A stretch of DNA of 64,000 nucleotides from DASXYG01 sp036502625 (GTDB lineage Bacteria; Actinomycetota; Actinomycetes; Streptosporangiales; Streptosporangiaceae). The translations under genes were made by a program, and so were the position numbers. Each line of letters starts with the position of its first letter. Within the stretch, counting starts at the first letter, position 1. The DNA lies in the NCBI GenBank assembly GCA_036502625.1, contig DASXYG010000106.1, forward strand, positions 1 to 64,000, read 5' to 3'. Of the stretch, positions 49,965-57,776 are shown in pieces. The notes under the pieces were generated by a model that was given only the letters and a program-made list of their open reading frames with translations, was not told the origin of the DNA and did no database searches.

Positions 49965-52589
49965 GTGACTGTCCGAAGTGGACAGTCCGGGCCGCGCTGG
50001 AGCGCCGCGCAGCAGGCCGCGCTCGACGAGGCGGTGGGCCGGGCCCGCGACGGCATCCCCACCGTGCTCCTGGCCGAGGGCGCGCCCGGCACGGGCAAGA
50101 CGGCGTTCCTCCGGCTCGTCGCCGCGGCGGCGCAGGGGTTCCACCTGCTCCAGACGCAGGCCGACGCCGACTGGCAGCGGCCGTACAGCGCGCTGGCGGA
50201 GTGGGGCGTGCCCGACGCGCCCCCGGACCCCGGGAGCACCCCGCCGCAGGCGGCCAGGACGCTGCGGACCTGGATCGAGCGGACCAGGTCAGGCGCGCCC
50301 GTACTGATCATCCTCGACGACCTGGACCGGCTCGACGCCGAGTCGGGCGAGATGATCGCCCGGCTGATGGAGCGCACGTTCGGCGACCGGATCCTGGTCG
50401 CGGCGTCCGCGACGGCCCTGACGGGGGAGGCCCTGGAGCCGTGGAACCGGCTGCTGCTCGACGCCGACCGCGCCATCCGCGTCGAGCTGGCCGGGCTGGA
50501 CGAGGCGGAGGCCGCGGAGCTCGTCGAGGCCGCCTGGCCGGACGCCGACGACGGGCTCCGCCGCCGGCTCTGGGCGCACACCGGGGGCAACCCGCTGTTC
50601 CTGCGCACGATCCTGCACGAGCACACGCTGGACGAGGTCCGCGACGCCGACGAGCTGCCCGCGCCCGGCGACCTGGTCCGTACGCTGGCCGCGCGCCTGG
50701 AGCGGATGGACGCCGACGGCGCCGCGCTGCTGCGCGCGGTGGTCGTCCTCGGCGACCGGTGGACACCGCTGCCGACGGCCGGCGCGCTCGCCGGGCTGGC
50801 GGACCCGGCGGAGGCCGCGGCGCGGCTCGGCCGGGAGGGCCTGCTTGTGGCCCGCGGCCCGGCCGACCGCCGCGAGACCCGGGTGGAGAGCGGCGTCATC
50901 CGTACGGCCATCGCCGCGGCCATCCCGCCCGCCCAGCGCCGCGACCTGCACCTGCGCGCCGCCGACCTGGTCGACTCGCCGATCGACGCGCTGCGGCACC
51001 GCTACCTCGCGGCCACCGGCTACGACGACGCCCTCGCCGCCGAGCTTGAGGCCGCGGCGTGGGCGCTGCACCTGGCCCGGCGCCCCCAGCAGGCGGCCCG
51101 GGTCGGCCAGTGGGCCGCCGCGCTGACCGCGGACCCGGCCGTACGCGAGCGGCGGGTGCTGGACGCGCTGTTCGACGCGGCCATGGCGCGCGACCTCGAC
51201 GCGACCGAGCGCGCGCTCGCCCGCATCGGCTACGCGCGCGACGAGGCGCGGCGCACGCTGGTCGAGGGGTTCGTCCTGGTCAACCGGCGGCGCTGGATCC
51301 AGGCCTCGACCGTCCTGCTGTCCATCCCGGACGCCGCGATCGCCGCCGCGGACCGGCGGACCCGCTACCGCGTCCACGTCCTGCGCGCCTGGATCCGGGT
51401 CGCGACGGGCGGGTCCGTCGAGCGGGCGCGCGAGGAGCTGGCCGCGGCGCGTACGGACGCGGCGGCGGAACCCTGCCTGAGCGGCTATTTCGGCTTCGCG
51501 TCCGCGCTGGCGGCCGACGTACGGGTGACCGGGTCCCCCGACTGGCCGCCCAACGGGCTGGCGCTCGACGGCGCGTGGCACGGCGCCGCCGCCGCGGTCG
51601 GCGGCCTGCCCGACACCGCGGTCCGCAACCTGCGGCCGTTCGTCGCGCAGATCGACGACGGCCTGGTGACGATGGGCGACGGGGAGTTCCACGCGCTGCT
51701 CGGCTACGCGTACTGGCTGCGCGGCGACTGGGCGGAGGCGCGCGGGCTGATCAGGACGAGCCTCGGCGCCCGCTACGGCGCGACCCACCCGATGGTCCGC
51801 GCCGTGGCCCTGCTCGCCGACCTGACGGCGGGCGACGCCGCCGCGCTGGCCGGCCACCGTGAGCAGGCGCGTACGGCGCTGCGCGACGCGCCGTGGCCGC
51901 ACGCGATCTCGATGGCCGCCACCGCGGAGTTCCTGTGCCTGCGGCTCACCGGCCAGGGCCGGGAGCAGGCGCGCTATCTCGACGGCCTCGACGCGGACTT
52001 CGGCCCTCTCACGTGGCCGGGTGCGGAGCCGGCCCTGTGGCTGCTGACGTCCGGCCTGCTGAACGCCGCGGCGGGCCGCCGGGCGGCGGTCGGCGGGATC
52101 GCGGCGTCGCTCGCCGCCGGCCCGGCCCCGGCCGGCTGGCGCGGCGCCGGCGCCGCCTGGCTGCGCGGCCTCGGCGCCGAGCTGTCCGGCGACCTCGGGG
52201 AGGCGGCGCGGCTGCTGGGCCGGGCGCGCGCCGCGGGAATGGCCGAGCTGCGGATCCACGCCGCCGTGCTGGCCGCCGACCTGGCGCGCGTACGGCGCGG
52301 CCTCGGCGACACGTCAGGCGCCGCGTCTGCCCAGCGGGAATCGGACGAACGGCTCGCCGCGGTCGACGGCGCCCAGTACCTGATCGAGCCCGCCGCCGAC
52401 CCGCTCGCGCCGCTCAGCGACCGCGAACGCGAGGTGGCGGCGCTGCTCGGCCAGGGCCTCAGCTACGCCCAGATCGCCAAGGAGCTGTACCTCTCCCGCA
52501 GCACGGTCGCCTTCCACCTGTCGAACATCTACGCCAAGACCGCGACGGCGTCGCGCCACGAGCTGATCGAACTCCTCCGCCGCGGCTGA
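49965..52589 (+). CDS. Large ATP-binding LuxR-family regulator (LAL/MalT-like)
   Basis: An 874-residue regulator. The STAND-type P-loop ATPase domain is at about residues 12-290, with Walker A GAPGTGKT (39-46) and Walker B LIILDDLDRLD (about 105-115). Helical repeats follow (about 300-800). The C-terminal LuxR helix-turn-helix spans the last 65 residues ('LSDREREVAALLGQGLSYAQIAKELYLSRSTVAFHLSNIYAKTA'). LAL regulators activate nearby catabolic or secondary-metabolite genes after ligand and ATP binding. The GTG at 49965 follows GAGGGGGG and begins just before the ATPase; GTG codons at 49902 and 49911 are alternatives. It lies in front of the alpha/beta hydrolase it may control. Confidence 0.88.
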   Translation: MTVRSGQSGPRWSAAQQAALDEAVGRARDGIPTVLLAEGAPGTGKTAFLRLVAAAAQGFHLLQTQADADWQRPYSALAEWGVPDAPPDPGSTPPQAARTLRTWIERTRSGAPVLIILDDLDRLDAESGEMIARLMERTFGDRILVAASATALTGEALEPWNRLLLDADRAIRVELAGLDEAEAAELVEAAWPDADDGLRRRLWAHTGGNPLFLRTILHEHTLDEVRDADELPAPGDLVRTLAARLERMDADGAALLRAVVVLGDRWTPLPTAGALAGLADPAEAAARLGREGLLVARGPADRRETRVESGVIRTAIAAAIPPAQRRDLHLRAADLVDSPIDALRHRYLAATGYDDALAAELEAAAWALHLARRPQQAARVGQWAAALTADPAVRERRVLDALFDAAMARDLDATERALARIGYARDEARRTLVEGFVLVNRRRWIQASTVLLSIPDAAIAAADRRTRYRVHVLRAWIRVATGGSVERAREELAAARTDAAAEPCLSGYFGFASALAADVRVTGSPDWPPNGLALDGAWHGAAAAVGGLPDTAVRNLRPFVAQIDDGLVTMGDGEFHALLGYAYWLRGDWAEARGLIRTSLGARYGATHPMVRAVALLADLTAGDAAALAGHREQARTALRDAPWPHAISMAATAEFLCLRLTGQGREQARYLDGLDADFGPLTWPGAEPALWLLTSGLLNAAAGRRAAVGGIAASLAAGPAPAGWRGAGAAWLRGLGAELSGDLGEAARLLGRARAAGMAELRIHAAVLAADLARVRRGLGDTSGAASAQRESDERLAAVDGAQYLIEPAADPLAPLSDREREVAALLGQGLSYAQIAKELYLSRSTVAFHLSNIYAKTATASRHELIELLRRG
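49968..49986. promoter_or_regulatory. Inverted repeat at the LuxR gene start
   Basis: ACTGTCC (49968-49974) and GGACAGT (49980-49986) are perfect 7-base arms with a 5-base spacer, covering codons 2-8 if the GTG at 49965 is used. Possibly an autoregulatory site or a leader structure; coincidence is not excluded. Confidence 0.35.
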
Positions 52590-52607
52590 CCCCCGTACGG
52601 CCGACCT

Positions 52608-52628
52608 GGCCGAAATGACCAGTCGGCC
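52608..52628. promoter_or_regulatory. Inverted repeat between LuxR and hydrolase genes
   Basis: GGCCGA (52608-52613) and TCGGCC (52623-52628) flank a 9-base spacer, about 30 bases before the hydrolase ATG. It could be the binding site of the LuxR-type regulator or a weak terminator. Confidence 0.35.
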
Positions 52629-52657
52629 CAGCTCACGGCGGTGCCAGGCTCGACGGC

Positions 52658-53965
52658 ATGACGAGCGACACCACGAATACGCCCCCGGCGCTGACCGGCC
52701 GCCTGTTCGCCGACGACGCCTTCGACTTCACCGCGCGGCACGCCATCGGCAAGGCGAGCCAAGGCGTGTTCGACCTCGGCGTGGCCACGGGCACGCTGGC
52801 CCGCATCGCCGACGGCGACCCGGAGAGCTGGCTGCGGGAGTGGACCGCCACCGCGGACCGGCTGCGCCGGCAGGCGGTGGCCGGCGACCAGGCGGGCCGC
52901 CACCGGAGCGCGGCGCGGCTCTATCTCGGCGCGGCGGAGGCGTACGCGCGCGCCGTCGCGTTCGTCGACGGCCTGCCCGACGACCGCGCGCTGCTCCCGG
53001 CGTTCCGGCGGCACCGCGTCTGCTGGGAGTCCTTCGTCGAGGTGTCCCGGGGCGCCCATGTCCGCTTCGATATCGCGTACCAGAACACCACGCTTCCGGG
53101 CTACCTTTTCCGGCCCGACGACAGCGGCGCCGTACGGCCGACCGTGGTCATCACGAATGGCAGCGACGGGTCGTTGTCGGGGCTCTGGGGCGAGGGCATC
53201 AAGGCCGGTCTGGAACGCGGCTGGAACGTTTTCGTATTCGACGGCCCCGGGCAGCAGTCCGTCCTGTTCGAGCAGGGAATTCCGTTCCGCCACGACTGGG
53301 AGAAGGTGCTGACGCCGGTCGTGGACGCGCTGCTCACCCGTTCCGATGTGGACGGCGGGAAACTGCTGGCGCTGGGGATCAGCCAGGGCGGCTATTGGCT
53401 GCCGCGCGCCCTCGCGTTCGAGCACCGTTTCGTGGCCGCGGTCGTGGACGACGGCGTCTGGGACGTGGCCCGCGTGTGGTACGCGAACCTGCCGCGGCCG
53501 CTGCTCGACCTGCTCCGCGCGGGGGAGCGCGACCGCTTCAACCAGGCGATGGCGGCGGCCCCCGTGGATCCGGTCCGGCGCCGCGCGTTCCGGTTCCGCG
53601 CCCGTCCGTACGGCGCCTTCGACACGCCGTACGACCTGTTCCGCGCGGTCGGCGACTACCGCCTCGAGGACGTTGCCGGACGCGTCCGTACCCCGATGCT
53701 GATCTGCGACCCCGACGACGAGGCGTGGTTCGCGGGCCAGCCGCGCGAGCTCTACGACGCTTTGCGCTGTGAAAAGGAGCTCGCGCATTTCTCCCGCGAG
53801 GACGGCGCCGGACTCCATTGCGAACCGTGGGCGCGTGATCTGGTCGCCGCGCGGACGTGCGACTTCTTCCAGCGGCATCTCGAAGTCGCGGAAACCGTGT
53901 CCCCCGTGCGAGCTATCCGCGACTGTCCACCGCACGGTGACGATTCTCAACGGCCGAATCCCTAG
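52658..53965 (+). CDS. Alpha/beta hydrolase, 2,6-dihydropseudooxynicotine-hydrolase/FrsA-like
   Basis: A 435-residue protein: an N-terminal helical domain (about 15-130), then an alpha/beta hydrolase fold. Nucleophile S242 is in LGISQGGYW, Asp in LICDPDDEAWF and His in GAGLHCEPWARDL. The long helical cap and 'LPGYLFRPDDSG..PTVVITNGSDGS' match the family that includes carbon-carbon hydrolases of nicotine breakdown and FrsA-like esterases. The ATG at 52658 has only a weak AGG upstream. The last 20 residues are variable. Third-position A/T is more frequent than in its neighbours (ATT, TTT, AAT codons), suggesting a different origin. It follows the LuxR regulator. Confidence 0.87.
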   Translation: MTSDTTNTPPALTGRLFADDAFDFTARHAIGKASQGVFDLGVATGTLARIADGDPESWLREWTATADRLRRQAVAGDQAGRHRSAARLYLGAAEAYARAVAFVDGLPDDRALLPAFRRHRVCWESFVEVSRGAHVRFDIAYQNTTLPGYLFRPDDSGAVRPTVVITNGSDGSLSGLWGEGIKAGLERGWNVFVFDGPGQQSVLFEQGIPFRHDWEKVLTPVVDALLTRSDVDGGKLLALGISQGGYWLPRALAFEHRFVAAVVDDGVWDVARVWYANLPRPLLDLLRAGERDRFNQAMAAAPVDPVRRRAFRFRARPYGAFDTPYDLFRAVGDYRLEDVAGRVRTPMLICDPDDEAWFAGQPRELYDALRCEKELAHFSREDGAGLHCEPWARDLVAARTCDFFQRHLEVAETVSPVRAIRDCPPHGDDSQRPNP

Positions 53966-53979
53966 CGTTCTCCGCGTCG

Positions 53980-53998
53980 CCGCGGCGCCCGGCCGCGG
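53980..53998 (+). terminator. Stem-loop between hydrolase and CPBP genes
   Basis: CCGCGGC (53980-53986) and GCCGCGG (53992-53998) form a 7-base stem with a 5-base loop, 14 bases after the hydrolase stop. Likely separates the two transcripts. No T-tract. Confidence 0.4.
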
Positions 53999-54018
53999 AT
54001 TCTCGCGGAGGAAACGCC

Positions 54019-54852
54019 ATGCGATTGTTGAAGCAGCTCATACCCGTCGTGCTCGTGTCGTTCATCGGCGGCCAAGGGGTCGGCGCGCTGACGGGGAACG
54101 CGCTGCTCACGCTGATCGTCGGCCTCGCGACGGCCGTGCTCGCGGTGTTCGTGTACGCGTGGACGGTGCGGTGGTCCGAGCGCCGCGCGCCGGTCGAGGT
54201 GGCGGCGAAGGGCGCGGCCGAGCGCGTCGGCCTGGGCGTGCTGATCGGCGTCGCGTGGTTCGCGGCCGTCATCGTCAACCTCGCCTTCCTCGGCTACTAC
54301 CGGGTCGACGGATTCGGGTCGGTGGCCGGCCCGGTCGGGCTGTTCGGCTTCATGGCCGCCGCGGCCGTGACCGAGGAGCTGATGTTCCGCGGTGTGCTGT
54401 TCCGCCTCATCGAGGAGCGCACCGGCACGTGGATCTCGCTGGCGCTGACCAGTGTGCTGTTCGGCCTGTGGCACCTGCTGAACCCGGACGCCACCGTGTG
54501 GGGCGCGGTCGCCGTCGCGATCGAGGCCGGGGGCGCGCTCGGCGCGGCGTACGCCGCCACCCGCAAGCTGTGGCTCCCGATCGGCCTGCATTTCGGCTGG
54601 AACTTCGCCGAGTCCGGCATTTTCGGCAGCGAGGTGTCCGGCAACGGCAGCACCCAGGGCGTCTTGCACAGCGTGACGTCCGGCCCGTCCCTGGTCACGG
54701 GCGGTCAGTTCGGACCGGAGGCCAGCCCGTACACGATCCTGTTCGGCGTGCTGATGACGGTCGTGTTCATGTGGCTGGCCCGCAGGCGCGGCAATCTGGT
54801 CCCCATGCGGCGCGACGCGCGGCACGCCGCGACCGCTACGCTCGCCGCGTGA
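54019..54852 (+). CDS. CPBP intramembrane metalloprotease (CAAX protease/Abi family)
   Basis: A 277-residue polytopic protein with about eight helices. The CPBP active-site motifs are complete: EExxxR (E119, E120, R124), FxxxH (H152 in FGLWHLLNP), and HxxxN (H191, N195 in LHFGWNFAE). The family includes CAAX prenyl proteases and bacteriocin-immunity proteins. Ribosome site GGAGGAAA. Its stop overlaps the GTG of a sensor kinase (GTGA), so protease, kinase and response regulator form one coupled unit, which is unusual and suggests the protease acts in the same signalling or defence pathway. Confidence 0.9.
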   Translation: MRLLKQLIPVVLVSFIGGQGVGALTGNALLTLIVGLATAVLAVFVYAWTVRWSERRAPVEVAAKGAAERVGLGVLIGVAWFAAVIVNLAFLGYYRVDGFGSVAGPVGLFGFMAAAAVTEELMFRGVLFRLIEERTGTWISLALTSVLFGLWHLLNPDATVWGAVAVAIEAGGALGAAYAATRKLWLPIGLHFGWNFAESGIFGSEVSGNGSTQGVLHSVTSGPSLVTGGQFGPEASPYTILFGVLMTVVFMWLARRRGNLVPMRRDARHAATATLAA

Positions 54853-56003
54853 TCGAACTCCGTCGGGTCCCGGACCTGTGGCGGCGGTGTGACGTCACGG
54901 TCCGTGACCTTCCGATCGGGCTGCTGCTGACCGTCGTATCGCTGCTGCCCGTCTTCTGGGGCCAGGGGACGGAGATCGGCGGCCTGCCGACCCACCCCTT
55001 CGAGCCGCCGGCCATCGCGGTGATCGGCCTGGAGTGCCTGCCGCTCGCCGTACGCCGGCGGTGGCCGGGCGTCTGCCTCGGGCTGGTGCTCATCGGCTTC
55101 ACCCTCGACCAGCTCCGCGGCTACCACGCGTTCGCGGGCATCGCGCTGCCCCTCGTCCTGGTCAGCTCGGGGATCTACCTGGAGCGCCACCGGCGCGCCA
55201 CGGTGATCGGGCTCTCGGTGGCGTACGTGCCGGTGGCGGTCGTGCTCGACCGGTTCGGCGCGGCCGAGCAGCCGACCGACTTCGTGATGCTCTACCTGGC
55301 GATGGCCCTGGCGTGGGGGATCGGCTCGTGGCTGCGCTCCACCCGGATCGCCGAGGCCGAGCGCCGCCGGCACGTGGCCGAGGCCACCCGCGCCGCCGAG
55401 CGCACCCGCATCGCCCGCGAGCTGCACGACGTCGTGACCCACCACGTGACGGCCATGGTCGTGCAGACCGAGGCGGCGCGCTACCTGACGGCCGCGCCGG
55501 ACCGCCTCGACGCGACGCTGAGCACCGTCACCGACACCGGCAGGCGGGCGATCACCGACCTGCGGCACCTGCTCGACCTCCTCAACCCCGACCACGGCAC
55601 GGGCGCCGCCGCGCCGGCCGCCGCGGACATCCGTACGCTCGTGGAGCAGACGCGCCGGGCCGGGCAGCCGGTCGAGTTCACCGAGGACGGCCGGCCCGCG
55701 GAGGCGGCGGGCAGCGCCGAGCTGGTGGCGTACCGGGTCGTGCAGGAGGCCCTGACGAACGCCCTGAAGTACGCGCACGGCGGCCGCACCGTGGTGCGGG
55801 TGCGCCATGGCGAGAAGGAGATCAGCGTGGAGGTCGGCACCGACGGTTCGGGCTCGCGCGCCGGGTCGCCCGGCGGGAGCGGGCGCGGCCTCGCGGGGCT
55901 CCGCGAACGGGTGCACGCCCTGGGCGGCGCGTTCGCCGCGGACCGCGTGGCCGGCGGCGGCTTCGTCGTCCGGGCCCGCATCCCCGCGGGGAGCCCGTCG
56001 TGA
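54849..56003 (+). CDS. NarL-type sensor histidine kinase (HisKA_3)
   Basis: A 384-residue sensor kinase. Four to five N-terminal helices (about 15-155) lack a large extracellular loop, so the sensor is probably the membrane domain itself. A linker coiled coil ('RIAEAERRRHVAEATRAAER') leads to a HisKA_3 dimerisation domain with H193 in RELHDVVTHHVT and a HATPase_c domain with EALTNALKYAHG and GRGLAGLRERVHALGG. GTG start coupled to the CPBP protease. The stop overlaps the response regulator start (GTGA). Signals in this class are often cell-envelope stress. Confidence 0.93.
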   Translation: MIELRRVPDLWRRCDVTVRDLPIGLLLTVVSLLPVFWGQGTEIGGLPTHPFEPPAIAVIGLECLPLAVRRRWPGVCLGLVLIGFTLDQLRGYHAFAGIALPLVLVSSGIYLERHRRATVIGLSVAYVPVAVVLDRFGAAEQPTDFVMLYLAMALAWGIGSWLRSTRIAEAERRRHVAEATRAAERTRIARELHDVVTHHVTAMVVQTEAARYLTAAPDRLDATLSTVTDTGRRAITDLRHLLDLLNPDHGTGAAAPAAADIRTLVEQTRRAGQPVEFTEDGRPAEAAGSAELVAYRVVQEALTNALKYAHGGRTVVRVRHGEKEISVEVGTDGSGSRAGSPGGSGRGLAGLRERVHALGGAFAADRVAGGGFVVRARIPAGSPS

Positions 56004-56659
56004 CCGCGCCCGTCCGGGTGCTGGTCTGCGACGACCAGGCGCTGATCCGCACCGGGTTCACCACGATCATCGACGCCCAGCCCGACCTGGAGGTGGTGGG
56101 GGAGTGCGGGGACGGCCGCGCCGCGGTCGACCTCGCCGCCCGGCTGAAACCGGACGTCGTGGTGATGGACGTACGGATGCCGGGGGTGGACGGCATCGAG
56201 GCGACCCGCCTGCTGGCCGGCGCCGGGGTCGCGGACCCCGTCAAGGTGCTCGTGGTGACGACGTTCAACCTGGACGAGTACGTGTACGAGGCGCTGCGCC
56301 ACGGGGCGAGCGGTTTCCTGCTCAAGGACGCGCCGCCGGCGCAGCTCCTGCACGGCATCCGCACGGTCGCGACCGGCGCCGCGCTGCTGGCCCCCGAGGT
56401 GACCCGGCAGCTCGTCGGGCAGTACGCGGCCCGCATCCGCCCGCCCGAGAACACCCCCGAAGGCGGCCCGCTGACGCCGCGCGAGCAGGAGGTGCTGCGG
56501 CTCATCGCCAACGGCATGTCCAACAGCGAGATCGCCGCGGCGCTGGTCATCAGCCAGGAGACGGTCAAGACGTACGTGTCCCGCATCCTCACCAAGCTGG
56601 ACCTCCGCGACCGCGTGCAGGCGGTGGTCTACGCGTACCGCCGCGGCCTGGTGACCTAG
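56000..56659 (+). CDS. NarL/FixJ-family response regulator
   Basis: A 219-residue response regulator. The receiver domain is at 1-120, with acidic pocket DD in VCDDQA, phospho-acceptor D57 in VVMDVRMPG and Lys in FLLKDAPP. The LuxR-type helix-turn-helix is at about 150-215 ('LTPREQEVLRLIANGMSNSEIAAALVISQETVKTYVSRILTKLDL'). The GTG overlaps the kinase stop, so it is its partner. Likely targets include the CPBP gene itself. Converges on the decarboxylase-like gene with 38 bases between. Confidence 0.94.
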   Translation: MTAPVRVLVCDDQALIRTGFTTIIDAQPDLEVVGECGDGRAAVDLAARLKPDVVVMDVRMPGVDGIEATRLLAGAGVADPVKVLVVTTFNLDEYVYEALRHGASGFLLKDAPPAQLLHGIRTVATGAALLAPEVTRQLVGQYAARIRPPENTPEGGPLTPREQEVLRLIANGMSNSEIAAALVISQETVKTYVSRILTKLDLRDRVQAVVYAYRRGLVT

Positions 56660-56697
56660 GCCCGCGCGCGCCCGGCGCAGGTCGTGGTGACCCGCGT

Positions 56698-57696
56698 CTA
56701 GGTGTCGAGCAGGTCGGCGGCGAAGACGTCCTCGATCCGCCACCGCCGCGCGGACAGGCCCTGTTCGTGGTGGTAGCGGAGGTAGGCGTCCAGGGTGGTG
56801 CGGTTGGCGGCGATGCCGTACGGCCACCAGTCCTCGGGGAACTGCGCCTCGTTGCGCTCGACCAGGGCGTTCATCCACGGCACCATCGTCGGGACCTCGT
56901 AGAGCCTGCGGGCGTCGCGGTAGCGGCCGGCGGCGGCGTCCTTGGCCTCGGTGAACAGGCGGTAGAGGTCGCGCGCGAGGCCGGGGCGGTCGCGGAGGAG
57001 GTCGTCGCGGGCGACGATCGCGTGCATGATCGGGAAGACGCCCGTACGGCGGTGGTAGTCGCGCTCGACCGGCTCGTGGTCGGGGAACAGGCGGGCGACG
57101 CGCGGCGAGCCGTCGAGCACGCACTGCGGGACGTTCGCCGAGAACAGCGCGTCGATCTCGCCCGCCTCCAGCATCGCGCCCAGCGTGGCGCCCTCGGGAG
57201 CGGCGGTGACCTCGACGCCGGGCGGGTGCGGGTGGGGGATGAAGGCGAAGGGCGCCATGGGGTGGTCGAGGCCGCCGATCACCCAGCGGTTGTCCTCCGG
57301 CCGGAATCCGTGCTCGTCCATCAGGACGCCCTTGGCCCACACGCCGGAGTCCTGGCCGTACGTGCCGAACTCGCCGATGGTCCGGCCCGTGAGGTCGCCC
57401 GGCCCGGTGATGCCGCTGCGCGTGTTGACGAAGACGCACGAGTGGCGGAACACCCGGTTCGGGAAGACCGGCAGCGCGGTGTACGGCAGGCCGGTCTCCA
57501 GGAGCCGCAGGTAGAAGGTGAGGCCGAGCTCGCCGGCGGCGAGCTCGTCACCGCGGACGACCCGGGCGAAGATCTCCGGGAGTGTGGCCGCGGTCGTCAT
57601 CGTGACGTCGGCGCCGCCGGCGCGGACACCGCCGTCGAACAGCGCGCGCGTCGTGTCGTACGGGAAGCAGCCGATCGTGAGTGCGGAACGGGTCAT
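56698..57696 (-). CDS. 4,5-dihydroxyphthalate decarboxylase-like protein
   Basis: A 332-residue protein with the periplasmic-binding-protein fold of the 4,5-dihydroxyphthalate decarboxylase (Pht5) family: 'LPEIFARVVRGDELAAGELGLTFYLRL' near the front, 'LTGRTIGEFGTYGQDSGVWAKGVLMDE' and 'VPTMVPWMNALVERNEAQFPEDWWPYGI' at the end. The length equals that of known family members. There is no signal peptide or lipobox, so it is more likely a cytoplasmic enzyme than a transport component. No other phthalate gene is nearby, and related proteins may decarboxylate other aromatic acids. Divergent from the LysR regulator. Confidence 0.8.
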   Translation of the reverse strand: MTRSALTIGCFPYDTTRALFDGGVRAGGADVTMTTAATLPEIFARVVRGDELAAGELGLTFYLRLLETGLPYTALPVFPNRVFRHSCVFVNTRSGITGPGDLTGRTIGEFGTYGQDSGVWAKGVLMDEHGFRPEDNRWVIGGLDHPMAPFAFIPHPHPPGVEVTAAPEGATLGAMLEAGEIDALFSANVPQCVLDGSPRVARLFPDHEPVERDYHRRTGVFPIMHAIVARDDLLRDRPGLARDLYRLFTEAKDAAAGRYRDARRLYEVPTMVPWMNALVERNEAQFPEDWWPYGIAANRTTLDAYLRYHHEQGLSARRWRIEDVFAADLLDT

Positions 57697-57750
57697 GGGC
57701 CCATCGTCGGCCGCCGCCGGAGCCGCCGTCCAAGTCCGATCCGGCACGCC

Positions 57751-57769
57751 CGATACCGTACGGGTATCG
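57751..57769. promoter_or_regulatory. LysR-type operator over the regulator's -10
   Basis: CGATACC-GTACG-GGTATCG is a perfect dyad with 7-base arms and contains the LysR-box pattern T-N11-A (57754 to 57766). The TATCGT at 57765-57770 lies 6 bases before the LysR GTG, so binding would block that promoter while leaving the divergent gene open to activation. Confidence 0.7.
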
Positions 57770-57776
57770 TGCCGGG

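Noticed and set aside
54019..54852. CPBP protein as a phage-abortive-infection system
   Set aside because: The historical 'Abi' name applies to the family, but no phage-defence genes are nearby and the partners are signalling proteins.
56698..57696. ABC transporter substrate-binding protein for the 4,5-dihydroxyphthalate-decarboxylase-like gene
   Set aside because: The fold is that of binding proteins, but there is no signal peptide, lipobox or neighbouring permease.
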